The notes: a model not told the origin generated them from the sequence alone. Positions 1-7,218 are shown, counted from the stretch's first letter. The stretch is 13,643 nt of DNA from Fidelibacterota bacterium (GCA_947473445.1 CANJEU010000019.1:1-13643); one strand, 5' to 3'. A program made the numbers and translations.

Positions 1-2
1 CC

Positions 3-857
3 TTCTCCACCGCGCCCCTCAAATTCGTCAGCTACGAATATGATCACGGTCCCAGCTTCGGCGCCGTGGTCGGCGAGGATATCGTCGATCTCTCCGACGC
101 CGGCCCGTCCTTGCGCGCGGTTCTGGCCGGAGGGCCGCTCGGCGCCCTCGAAGCGGTCGTCGCGCGCCGCAAGCGCACCGTCGCGCTCGATCACGTGGTG
201 TTGTTGCAGGTCATCCCGGACGCGTCGCGCGTCATCTGCGTCGGACGCAATTACGCCGACCATGTCAAAGAACTCGGCAACGCGGTTGCGCCGAACCCGG
301 TGCTGTTCATGCGCACCACCCAGTCGCTTGTCGGCCACCGGCAATCCATCGTCGCGCCAAGCGCCTCGCGCGAATACGACTATGAAGGCGAGCTTGCCCT
401 CGTCATCGGCCGGGGCGGGCGGCGTATTCCGCCCGAGCGGGCCTTAAGCCACGTCGCCGGCTACACCTGTTTCCTCGACGGCAGCGTGCGCGACTATCAG
501 AAACACTCCTTCACGGCCGGGAAGAATTTCGATTCCTCAGGCGCCTGCGGTCCGTGGCTTGTCCCGGCTACGGCCGTGCCCGATCCGCAAAACCTTATGC
601 TCACCACCCGCATCAACGGCGAAGTGATGCAGCGCGCCAGCACCGCCGAGATGATTCACTCCGTGGCGGAGCTCATCTCCTACATCTCGATCTTCACTCA
701 CCTCGAGGTCGGCGACGTCATCGCCACAGGCACGCCGGCCGGCGTCGGCCTCGGCCGCACCCCGCCCCGTTGGCTCGAACCGGGCGATAAGGTCGAAGTC
801 GAGATCGAGAATATCGGCGTGCTCGCAAATACCGTAATCTCCGAGCCGTCGGTGTGA
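3..857 (+). CDS. Fumarylacetoacetate hydrolase (FAH) family protein, 5'-partial
   Basis: This is a cytoplasmic FAH-fold hydrolase or isomerase of the group acting on acylpyruvates and related dioates; the exact substrate cannot be read from sequence. The frame is open from base 3 and reads KFVSYEYDHGPSFGAVVG before the first in-frame GTG (66). FAH proteins usually begin with just such a strand, so the true start lies left of the window and the gene is truncated by the edge, not by mutation. Family landmarks follow in order: VGRNYADHVKELG, the acidic metal site in YDYEGELALVIG, the metal-binding Asp region GYTCFLDGSVRDYQ, the loop FTAGKNFDSSGACGPW, and near the C terminus VGDVIATGTPAGVG and LEPGDKVEVEIENIG. 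It ends at TGA 855-857. The next gene starts 164 bases on, beyond a repeat pair, so co-transcription with opp is possible but not shown. Confidence 0.9.
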   Translation, partial: FSTAPLKFVSYEYDHGPSFGAVVGEDIVDLSDAGPSLRAVLAGGPLGALEAVVARRKRTVALDHVVLLQVIPDASRVICVGRNYADHVKELGNAVAPNPVLFMRTTQSLVGHRQSIVAPSASREYDYEGELALVIGRGGRRIPPERALSHVAGYTCFLDGSVRDYQKHSFTAGKNFDSSGACGPWLVPATAVPDPQNLMLTTRINGEVMQRASTAEMIHSVAELISYISIFTHLEVGDVIATGTPAGVGLGRTPPRWLEPGDKVEVEIENIGVLANTVISEPSV

Positions 858-887
858 GTGAACCTGGGGCACAACACCAAACTCCCG

Positions 888-921
888 CGTCATCCTGGGG
901 CTTGTCCCCAGGATCCAGGGT
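888..921 (+). repeat. Palindromic intergenic repeat, copy 1
   Basis: This element begins CGTCATCCTGGGG and contains a perfect 9-bp stem (892-900 with 906-914, loop 901-905), followed by CCAGGGT. It closely resembles the reverse complement of 980-1012. Short GC-rich palindromes opening with CGTCAT/CGTCAC are, to my knowledge, frequent between genes in alphaproteobacteria; this was not checked against a database. The hairpin lies about 35 bases downstream of the FAH stop and could also help end that transcript, but no T-run follows, so a terminator role is uncertain. Confidence 0.75.
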
Positions 922-979
922 CGCAAAACTGGGTGTGTGCCGTAACATCGGTGGGGGCCGCATGACGCAGCGCTTGAAC

Positions 980-1012
980 ACCCTGGACCCTGGGCATGCG
1001 CCCAGGGTGACG
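980..1012 (-). repeat. Palindromic intergenic repeat, copy 2 (inverted)
   Basis: Read on the minus strand this starts CGTCACCCTGGGC and ends CCAGGGT, the same order of blocks as copy 1 at 888-921. Its own stem is 987-995 with 1000-1008, loop 996-999. The two copies therefore form an inverted pair about 58 bases apart and could also fold together. The plus-strand AGGGTGA at 1004-1010 falls inside this copy and is the only purine-rich ribosome-binding candidate ahead of the oppB ATG at 1022. Confidence 0.75.
1004..1010 (+). promoter_or_regulatory. Candidate ribosome binding site of oppB, inside repeat copy 2
   Basis: AGGGTGA stands 11 bases before the ATG at 1022. No better purine-rich stretch lies between the repeat and the start. 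Because it forms part of the 3' arm of a 9-bp hairpin (987-995/1000-1008), folding could partly mask it. This is inference from position only. Confidence 0.4.
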
Positions 1013-1021
1013 GTTTAATTT

Positions 1022-1957
1022 ATGTGGTCATACTTCGCACGGCGGCTGCTGATCGGCGTGCCCACGCTGTTCGCTGTCGTCCTGTTCTGCTTCTTCCTCA
1101 TGCGCCTCGCGCCCGGCGGGCCGTTCGACGGTGAAGCGCCTGTGCCGCCCGAGGTGCTCGCCAACCTGCGCGCCCGGTATCATCTCGACGATCCCCTCTG
1201 GCAGCAGTTCTTCTCCTATCTCGGCAATCTACTGCGCGGCGACTTTGGCCCCTCGTTCAAATATAAGGACTTCACGGTCACCGAACTGATCGCCCAAGGC
1301 CTGCCCGTCAGCATCGAGAACGGACTCTCGGCGCTCTTCATCGCCATCCTTATCGGTCTTCCGCTCGGCATCACCGCGGCCTTGTCGCAAAACACCGCGC
1401 GCGATTACGCGGTCTCGGGCCTTTCGATGATCGGCATCGTCATCCCGACCTTCGTCACCGGACAGATTCTCATCCTCGCCTTCGGTGTCTGGCTGCGGTG
1501 CACGCCGTTCCAGCTTCCCGCCGGCGGGTGGAACGACGGCGCGTTCGCCAACCGCATCCTGCCCGTCACCGTACTCGCGCTGCCTTTCATCGCCTATATC
1601 GCGCGCATCTCGCGGGCCAGCATGATCGAGGCGTTGCGCGCCAACTTCGTGCGCACGGCGCGCGCCAAGGGCTTGCCCTACCGCACGGTCATTCTGCGCC
1701 ATGCGCTCAAAACCGCGCTCATGCCGGTGGTGACATTCCTGGGTCCCGCCACGGCCTTCATTCTCACCGGCTCCATGGTCGTGGAAACCATCTTCCAGAT
1801 CCCAGGTATCGGCCGCTACTTCGTCCAAGGCGCGCTCAACCGCGACTATACGCTCGTCATGGGCGTCACCATTGTCGGCGCGGCCTTCGTCATCATCGCC
1901 AATATCATTGTCGATATGATCTACGGCGTTCTCGATCCGAAGGTGCGTTATGAGTAG
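1022..1957 (+). CDS. oppB: Oligopeptide ABC transporter permease OppB
   Basis: First of the two inner-membrane permeases of an oligopeptide importer (311 residues, normal for OppB). It follows the enterobacterial OppB pattern almost throughout: N-terminal membrane segment with FLMRLAPGGPF, the periplasmic stretch PPEVLANLRARYHLDDP, and LLRGDFGPSFKYKDFTV, a sequence characteristic of OppB rather than DppB. Five further hydrophobic segments follow. The cytoplasmic coupling (EAA) loop reads EALRANFVRTARAKGL and docks on an ATPase partner. The protein ends in the typical VLDPKVRYE. The start at 1022 is preceded by a weak AGGGTGA 11 bases upstream. The stop (1955-1957) lies inside oppC, whose ATG is at 1950, giving an 8-base overlap and likely translational coupling. 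No clear promoter is visible in 858-1021. Confidence 0.95.
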   Translation: MWSYFARRLLIGVPTLFAVVLFCFFLMRLAPGGPFDGEAPVPPEVLANLRARYHLDDPLWQQFFSYLGNLLRGDFGPSFKYKDFTVTELIAQGLPVSIENGLSALFIAILIGLPLGITAALSQNTARDYAVSGLSMIGIVIPTFVTGQILILAFGVWLRCTPFQLPAGGWNDGAFANRILPVTVLALPFIAYIARISRASMIEALRANFVRTARAKGLPYRTVILRHALKTALMPVVTFLGPATAFILTGSMVVETIFQIPGIGRYFVQGALNRDYTLVMGVTIVGAAFVIIANIIVDMIYGVLDPKVRYE

Positions 1958-2861
1958 CCTCAACCTCACCTCTACGCATGCGGGCGCGCTCGAGGCCGCC
2001 GCCGAAGTGGAAGGCCGCAGTTTATGGCAGGACGCGTGGCGACGCCTACGGTCCAACCGGGCCGCCTATGTCAGCATGATCATTCTTGCCATCGTCGCGC
2101 TCGCCTGTGTCGCTCTCCCTTATGCGCTTCCCTGGGCTTATGACGCGATCGACTGGGATCACGTCGAAGCCATGCCGCCGAATTTCGAGCTCGGCCATTA
2201 TCTCGGCACCGATTCCGTCGGCCGCGATTTGCTCGCGCGCACGCTCGTCGGCGGTCGCATTTCTCTTATGGTCGGTGTCCTCGCAACCCTTGTCGCGCTG
2301 CTCATCGGCGTCACTGTCGGCGCGGTCGCGGGCTACCTGGGCGGGCGGGTCGATCAACTGCTCATGCGCTTTGTCGACCTGCTCTATTCGGTGCCGCTCA
2401 CCTTCTTCGTGATCATTCTCATGGTCATGTTCGGGCGCAATTTCATCCTCATGTTCCTCGCCATCGGCGCGGTCGAATGGCTCACCATGGCGCGCATCGT
2501 GCGCGGTCAGACGTTGTCGCTGAAGAACAAGGAGTTCATCGAAGCCGCGCGCGCTTCGGGTGGCTCGACCTTCAGCATCATCGCCCGGCACATCGTGCCC
2601 AACGTGCTCGGGGTCGTGATCGTCTATGTCACGCTCACCATTCCACAAGTCATCCTGCTCGAAAGCTTCCTCTCCTTCCTCGGCCTTGGCGTGCAGGAGC
2701 CGCTCACAAGCTGGGGCGTGCTGCTCAACGAAGGCGCGGCCGAGCTTGAAGCCAATCCCCGCACCCTCATCGTGCCGGCGGTGTTCATGACCGTTACCTT
2801 GTTCTGCTTCAACTTCATCGGCGACGGTCTGCGCGACGCCCTCGATCCGAAGGACCGCTGA
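1950..2861 (+). CDS. oppC: Oligopeptide ABC transporter permease OppC
   Basis: Second permease of the importer (303 residues). Near the N terminus VEGRSLWQDAWRRLRSNRAA matches the conserved OppC lead-in, followed by the first membrane segment and the periplasmic GHYLGTDSVGRDLLART motif shared by DppC/OppC proteins. GGRISLMVGVLATLVAL opens the transport domain. The coupling loop lies around EFIEAARASGGS, followed by IIARHIVPNVLGV; ESFLSFLGLGVQEPLTSWG and the C-terminal FCFNFIGDGLRDALDPKDR are close to the E. coli protein. The ATG at 1950 has GAAGGTG at 1939-1945 as a good ribosome binding site. The stop TGA (2859-2861) overlaps the next ATG by one base. It forms a heterodimer with OppB and contacts OppD/OppF. 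Confidence 0.95.
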   Translation: MSSLNLTSTHAGALEAAAEVEGRSLWQDAWRRLRSNRAAYVSMIILAIVALACVALPYALPWAYDAIDWDHVEAMPPNFELGHYLGTDSVGRDLLARTLVGGRISLMVGVLATLVALLIGVTVGAVAGYLGGRVDQLLMRFVDLLYSVPLTFFVIILMVMFGRNFILMFLAIGAVEWLTMARIVRGQTLSLKNKEFIEAARASGGSTFSIIARHIVPNVLGVVIVYVTLTIPQVILLESFLSFLGLGVQEPLTSWGVLLNEGAAELEANPRTLIVPAVFMTVTLFCFNFIGDGLRDALDPKDR

Positions 2862-3832
2862 TGGCCCTTCTCGATATTCAAAACCTCACCGTCAAATTCG
2901 CGACGCAGGATGGTGAAGTCTCCGCCGTCAGCGATGTGTCGCTCCACGTCAACAAAGGCGAGTGCCTCGGCATCGTCGGTGAATCCGGTTCGGGCAAAAG
3001 CCAGACCTTCATGGCCGCCATGGGCCTGCTCGCAGGCAACGGCAAAGCGTCCGGCAGCGTGCGCTTCGGCGATACCGAACTCCTGACCGCGAACGAACGT
3101 ACCCTCAACACCATCCGCGGCAACAAACTCGCCATGGTGTTCCAGGACCCCATGACCTCGCTCACGCCGCATATGCGCGTCGGCCGTCAGCTCACGGAAG
3201 TGTTGCAGCGCCATCGCGGGCTCGACAACGCCGCGGCACGCGCCGCCGCGATCGCTATGCTCGCCCGCGTCCAGGTGCCCGAACCCGAGCGGCGCTTCCA
3301 AATGTATCCCCACGAACTTTCCGGCGGCTTACGGCAACGCGTCGTGCTCGCCATGGGGTTGCTGTGCGGGCCCGAGCTCGTCATCGCCGATGAACCCACC
3401 ACCGCTCTTGATGTGACGGTCCAGGCCCTCGTGCTTGAACTCATTCGCGAGCTGAAAGACACGCAAGGCACGTCCTTCGTGCTCATCACGCATGACCTTG
3501 GCGTGGTCGCGGGCCTCGCCGATCGCGTGGCCGTCATGTACGCGGGGCGCATTGTTGAAAGCGGCACGGTGGACGAAATCTTCGCCGCGCCCAAACATCC
3601 CTATACAAAGGGGCTGCTGGCCTGCACGCCGCGCCTTGATGATCCGCCGACCGTGCTTCTTGAAACCATCCCCGGCCAGCCGCCGAACCTGCAGAACCTG
3701 CCCACAGGCTGTTCCTTCCATCCCCGCTGCGTGTCCGCGTTTGAACCCTGTCCCGTCAAACGGCCGCTCCTTGTGCCTGCGGGCAATACCCTCAACGCCT
3801 GCTTCCTCAATCACATGCAGGCCGCATCATGA
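2861..3832 (+). CDS. oppD: Oligopeptide ABC transporter ATPase OppD
   Basis: One of two non-identical ATPases driving peptide import (323 residues). Walker A is GESGSGKS at residues 40-47, the Q-loop is in MVFQDPMTSL, the ABC signature LSGGLRQR is at 153-160, Walker B with catalytic Glu is VIADEPTTALDVT (D177, E178), and the switch His is in LITHDLGVVAG. After the ATPase core comes the oligopeptide/dipeptide-transporter C-terminal extension with TIPGQPPNLQNLPTGC and four spaced cysteines (GCSFHPRC, EPC, NACF), the arrangement that binds an iron-sulfur cluster in some Opp/Dpp ATPases. AAGGA at 2850-2854, six bases before the ATG, is a strong ribosome binding site. The stop overlaps oppF by four bases (ATGA, 3829-3832). 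Similarity over the whole length is to OppD rather than DppD. Confidence 0.94.
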   Translation: MALLDIQNLTVKFATQDGEVSAVSDVSLHVNKGECLGIVGESGSGKSQTFMAAMGLLAGNGKASGSVRFGDTELLTANERTLNTIRGNKLAMVFQDPMTSLTPHMRVGRQLTEVLQRHRGLDNAAARAAAIAMLARVQVPEPERRFQMYPHELSGGLRQRVVLAMGLLCGPELVIADEPTTALDVTVQALVLELIRELKDTQGTSFVLITHDLGVVAGLADRVAVMYAGRIVESGTVDEIFAAPKHPYTKGLLACTPRLDDPPTVLLETIPGQPPNLQNLPTGCSFHPRCVSAFEPCPVKRPLLVPAGNTLNACFLNHMQAAS

Positions 3833-4827
3833 GCGAGCCATTGCTTGATGTGCGCGATCTGAAAGTTCATTACCCGGTGCGCACCGGCGGCTTCCTACAC
3901 GGCGCCTACACGCCGCTGAAAGCCCTCGACGGCGTCAGCTTCGATCTCAAGGCCGGCGAAACGCTCGGCATCGTCGGTGAATCGGGCTGCGGCAAGTCCA
4001 CACTCGGCCGCGCGGTTCTGCAGCTTCTGCCTGCTACGTCGGGCGCGGTCGCCTGGCTTGGCCGTAACCTCACCGAACTCGATACGAAGGGCTTGAAGGC
4101 CGCGCGCGAGCATATGCAGATCGTCTTCCAGGATCCGCTCGCCAGCCTCGATCCCCGCATGACCGCGGGCGACATCATCGCCGAACCCTTGCGCAATTTT
4201 CGCGGGTCACTCTCGAACACCGAGATCAAAGCCAAGGTGAAGGACATGATGGCGCGGGTGGGTCTGCACCCGGCCATGGTGAACCGCTATCCGCATGAAT
4301 TCTCTGGCGGTCAATGCCAGCGCATCGGCATCGCGCGCGCCATGATCCTTGGTCCCAAACTCGTGGTCTGCGACGAACCGGTCAGCGCGCTCGATGTCTC
4401 TATCCGTGCGCAGGTGGTCAACCTGCTCATGGAACTGCAGCGCGCCATGAATCTCACCATGATCTTTATCAGCCACGACCTTTCCATCGTGCGCCACATT
4501 TCTCACCGCGTCATGGTGCTCTATCTTGGCAAAACCATGGAGATCGCTAGCCGCGACGCGCTTTATGCCGCGCCGCGCCATCCCTACACCCAGGCGCTAC
4601 TCGCGGCGGTGCCGGTGCCCGATCCTGTGAAAGCGCGGGCGCGTGCGAAAATTGTGCTTACCGGGGAATTGCCATCCCCCCTCAATCCGCCGTCGGGCTG
4701 CGTTTTCCGCACCCGCTGCCCCCGTGCGACGTCCCTTTGCGCCGAGGTTGAACCCCCGCGCGAGGGGCCAGACGCCGGCCATGACGTCTGGTGTCATCAC
4801 TGGCGCGCGCCTACACTGGCCCCATGA
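3829..4827 (+). CDS. oppF: Oligopeptide ABC transporter ATPase OppF
   Basis: Partner ATPase of OppD (332 residues). Walker A GESGCGKS is at 50-57; then MQIVFQDPLASLDPRMT (Q-loop), HEFSGGQCQRIGIARAM (signature), LVVCDEPVSALDVS (Walker B) and FISHDLSIVRHIS (switch His). The cysteine in Walker A and the FSGGQCQR signature are typical of OppF. The C-terminal extension has ELPSPLNPPSGCVFRTRC and further cysteines (SLC, VWC), parallel to OppD. It begins at an ATGA overlap with oppD; GCAGG at 3816-3820 is a modest ribosome binding site. The stop TGA (4825-4827) overlaps the ggt ATG at 4824 in the same ATGA form. No gene for the periplasmic binding protein OppA is present between 1022 and 6587; it may lie left of the window or elsewhere. 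Confidence 0.94.
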   Translation: MSEPLLDVRDLKVHYPVRTGGFLHGAYTPLKALDGVSFDLKAGETLGIVGESGCGKSTLGRAVLQLLPATSGAVAWLGRNLTELDTKGLKAAREHMQIVFQDPLASLDPRMTAGDIIAEPLRNFRGSLSNTEIKAKVKDMMARVGLHPAMVNRYPHEFSGGQCQRIGIARAMILGPKLVVCDEPVSALDVSIRAQVVNLLMELQRAMNLTMIFISHDLSIVRHISHRVMVLYLGKTMEIASRDALYAAPRHPYTQALLAAVPVPDPVKARARAKIVLTGELPSPLNPPSGCVFRTRCPRATSLCAEVEPPREGPDAGHDVWCHHWRAPTLAP

Positions 4828-6587
4828 AATACATGTCCAAAAATCTCTCCCGCACCCTCCTCTGCCTCGTCGCCTTCGCGCTCGCAGCGCCCGCTCATGC
4901 GCAGGCCGTCAAACCGCTGCCGGCCCAGGAATTTCCCGAAGGCTTCACCGGCAAGTCCGAACCCAAAAGCGGGTCGGGCCAGGAATGGATGGTCGCGGCG
5001 GCGAACCCTTACGCGGTGCAAGCGGGCGCGGACATTCTCGCCGCCGGCGGCTCCGCGCTCGACGCGGCCATTGCCGTCAACCTCGTGCTCAATCTGGTCG
5101 AACCGCAATCCTCGGGCATCGGCGGCGGCGCGTTCATCGTGCATTGGGACGCGAAAGCCGGCGCGGTGCGCACCTACGACGGCCGCGAGAAGGCGCCCGC
5201 GGCGGCCGAAGAAAACCGCTTCCTCACCAAGGACGGCAAACCCATGGGCCGCATGCAGGCCATCGTCGGCGGCAAATCCGTCGGCGTGCCCGGCCTCATC
5301 CGTGTCATGGAACTCGCCCACAAGAGTCACGGCAAGCTGCCCTGGGCGCGCATCTTCCAGCCGGCCATCACGCTCGCGGAAAACGGCTTCCCCATTTCGC
5401 CGCGTTTGAACGCGCTTCTCGCCGGCGACCGCAATCTCGCCGCGCTCGAACCGGCGAAGTCGTTTTATTACGACGCGAATGGTCAGGCGAAAGCCGTCGG
5501 CACCATATTGAAGAATCCCGCCTTCGCCGCCACCTTGCGCGCTATCGCCGAAAAAGGCGCCGACGCCTTCTACACCGGCCCCATCGCGGCCGAAATCGTG
5601 CGCACCGTCACCAGTGCGCCGCAAAACGCCGGCGACATGACGCTCGAAGATCTCAAGAACTACAAAGCCGTCGAACGCACGCCCGTATGCGGCGCCTATC
5701 GCACGTATAAAGTCTGCGGCATGGGTCCGCCGTCGTCGGGCGGAATCGGCGTCATCCAGAGTCTCGCCGTGCTTGAACCGCACGACCTGCGCACCCTGGG
5801 CCCCAAGTCACCCACCTCGTATCACTTGCTCGCCGAAGCGGGCCGTCTGTCCTTCGCCGATCGCGCCGTATACATGGCCGATCCCGACGTCGTGCCGGTT
5901 CCGGTCGAAGGCCTCATCGCGCCCGATTATCTCAAAGCCCGCGCGGCCCTGGTCAAGGAAGACGCGCGCATCCCCGTCGCTGAAGCCGGCAACGTTCCCA
6001 CCAAACGCGCCTATGCGCCGGCCGATAGTCCCGAACTTCCCTCAACCACGCACTTCTCCATCGTCGATCGCGACGGCAATGCGGTCGCCATGACCAGCAC
6101 CATCGAAAGCGGCTTCGGCTCGCGCCTGATGTCGGGCGGCGGCTTCATTCTCAACAATCAGCTCACGGACTTCTCTTACGAAGACGTGGCCGAACAACGC
6201 AGCGTCGCCAATCGCGTCGGCGGGGCCAAACGTCCACGCAGTTCCATGACGCCCACCATGGTGTTCAACAAGGACGGCAAACTGGAAATGGTGCTGGGCT
6301 CGCCCGGCGGTCCGGCCATCGTCGGCTTCGTCGTGAAAACGCTGGTCGCCATGATCGATTGGGACATGTCGCCGGCGAGTGCCGCCGCCGCGCCCTTCGT
6401 GCTCGGTATGGGAAATATGGTCACGCTCGAAGAAGAACTTGCACCGGTAAAACCCGCGCTCGAACAACTCGGCCACACCGTGCGCCTTAACAACGCCGCC
6501 AGCGGCATCCACGCCATCCGCATTACGAAAGATGGCCTCCTCGGCGGCGCCGACCCGCGCCGCGAAGGTGTTGTCATCGGGAAATAA
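4824..6587 (+). CDS. ggt: Gamma-glutamyltransferase (gamma-glutamyltranspeptidase), secreted
   Basis: A periplasmic N-terminal-nucleophile enzyme that removes or transfers the gamma-glutamyl group of glutathione and related peptides (587 residues; family about 580). I place the start at ATG 4824 because it gives a clean Sec signal (positive KYMSKNLSR, hydrophobic core, cleavage near AHA-QA, residues 26-28) and repeats the ATGA overlap used at oppD/oppF. A GTG at 4791 is in frame but would bury the signal; ATG 4833 is another option. Key residues: DGREKAP with substrate Arg121, self-processing nucleophile Thr408 in STTHFSIVD, SSMTPT (Ser473-Ser474) and GSPGG (Gly495-Gly496). Cleavage before Thr408 would give large and small chains. 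No ribosome binding site is visible, so translation probably depends on oppF. The context suggests processing of gamma-glutamyl peptides beside a peptide importer. Confidence 0.93.
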   Translation: MKYMSKNLSRTLLCLVAFALAAPAHAQAVKPLPAQEFPEGFTGKSEPKSGSGQEWMVAAANPYAVQAGADILAAGGSALDAAIAVNLVLNLVEPQSSGIGGGAFIVHWDAKAGAVRTYDGREKAPAAAEENRFLTKDGKPMGRMQAIVGGKSVGVPGLIRVMELAHKSHGKLPWARIFQPAITLAENGFPISPRLNALLAGDRNLAALEPAKSFYYDANGQAKAVGTILKNPAFAATLRAIAEKGADAFYTGPIAAEIVRTVTSAPQNAGDMTLEDLKNYKAVERTPVCGAYRTYKVCGMGPPSSGGIGVIQSLAVLEPHDLRTLGPKSPTSYHLLAEAGRLSFADRAVYMADPDVVPVPVEGLIAPDYLKARAALVKEDARIPVAEAGNVPTKRAYAPADSPELPSTTHFSIVDRDGNAVAMTSTIESGFGSRLMSGGGFILNNQLTDFSYEDVAEQRSVANRVGGAKRPRSSMTPTMVFNKDGKLEMVLGSPGGPAIVGFVVKTLVAMIDWDMSPASAAAAPFVLGMGNMVTLEEELAPVKPALEQLGHTVRLNNAASGIHAIRITKDGLLGGADPRREGVVIGK

Positions 6588-6601
6588 AGTTCGCCGCGCG
6601 A

Positions 6602-6642
6602 CCCTCACCCCTTCCTCTCTCCCGCAAGCGGGAGGGTGAGGG
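6602..6642. repeat. Palindromic intergenic repeat / candidate bidirectional terminator
   Basis: The outer arms CCCTCACCC (6602-6610) and GGGTGAGGG (6634-6642) are complementary, and the core CTCCCGC (6619-6625) pairs with GCGGGAG (6628-6634) around an AA loop. The arms share base 6634, so the outer and core stems compete at that position. It lies between the convergent ends of ggt (6587) and the VOC gene (6697), where a shared terminator would be expected, but there is no T-run on either side. Similar CCCTCACCCC...CCCGCAAGCGGG palindromes are, to my recollection, common intergenic repeats in alphaproteobacteria. The rest of 6588-6696 shows nothing else I can name. Confidence 0.65.
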
Positions 6643-6696
6643 GCTTCTATCGATGTCGGTGCTGAAAAGAGTTCGCGTGTAGGCGACGTCGGCGAA

Positions 6697-7218
6697 TTAC
6701 CGCCCCGCCTGCGTCAGCTCCACCATATGCCCATCAGGGTCATAGGCATAAACCCGCGGGCCGGACGGTCCGCCCGCGGTGAAGCCGCTGGGCCCGCGTT
6801 CGATCCGCGCGCCGATACGGTCCAGCGCGCCGTAGGCCAGCTGCAGATCCGGCACGACAAGACCAAGAATGACATCGCCCGTGCCAAGGCCCATCAGATT
6901 GCCCCGGGCGCTGGCGAGCGGCGGGCGGTCGTACCACAGCAGTGCGATCTCCGAGGCCTGCCCGTCCCCCTTGAGCACTACGATGCGGCTGCGGGTGGCG
7001 TCGGCCGTCAACGGCAATTCGTTCAGACCGTGAATCTGTTGTGCGCCGGTGCGCGCTTCGTCGGAAATCTTGGTCAGACCCAACCGCTCATAGAAAGCGA
7101 TGGACTTGTCGATGTCGGACACGACCAAGGTCACCCGCGCGATGGTTGCGGCCGCGGCCCCGCCAGAGAACGCCATCACGGTAAGAGCAAAGAGAACGGT
7201 GAAGAAAGCTGCGCGCAC
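6697..7218 (-). CDS. Exported VOC-fold (glyoxalase/bleomycin-resistance superfamily) protein
   Basis: A 173-residue single-unit VOC protein with an N-terminal Sec-type signal (hydrophobic residues 4-18, cleavage near AAAA, 21-24), which points to the periplasm; most members are cytoplasmic. The fold is seen in RVTLVVSDIDKSIAFYERLGL (28-48), the strand SEIALLWYD, VVPDLQLAYGALDRIGARI and the C-terminal YAYDPDGHMVELTQ. Of the four positions that usually hold metal ligands, the two common histidines appear replaced (Arg28 and Ile117 by my alignment), while Glu90 and Glu167 remain. A classical metal-dependent glyoxalase activity is therefore doubtful; ligand binding or a non-metal role is possible. 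Start is GTG (7216-7218) with only a weak purine stretch upstream; stop TAA at 6697-6699. It is convergent to ggt and divergent from the EAL gene. Confidence 0.82.
   Translation of the reverse strand: MRAAFFTVLFALTVMAFSGGAAAATIARVTLVVSDIDKSIAFYERLGLTKISDEARTGAQQIHGLNELPLTADATRSRIVVLKGDGQASEIALLWYDRPPLASARGNLMGLGTGDVILGLVVPDLQLAYGALDRIGARIERGPSGFTAGGPSGPRVYAYDPDGHMVELTQAGR

Noticed and set aside
537..926. Minus-strand open frame of 129 codons across the FAH 3' end and repeat copy 1
   Set aside because: It starts inside the palindromic repeat and runs antisense to a well-conserved enzyme; no motif.
1229..2056. Minus-strand open frame of 275 codons opposite oppB
   Set aside because: Arg/Asp/Glu/His-rich composition mirrors the complementary strand of a membrane protein gene; no recognisable motif.
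4791..4823. In-frame GTG 4791 as start of ggt
   Set aside because: It would put 11 extra residues before a clean signal peptide and remove the ATGA overlap seen at the neighbouring junction; ATG 4824 is preferred.
4643..5710. Long plus-strand open frame (355 codons) overlapping oppF and ggt
   Set aside because: The translation is Arg/Pro/His-rich with no domain character, a typical shadow of GC-rich coding DNA; oppF and ggt are unmistakable.
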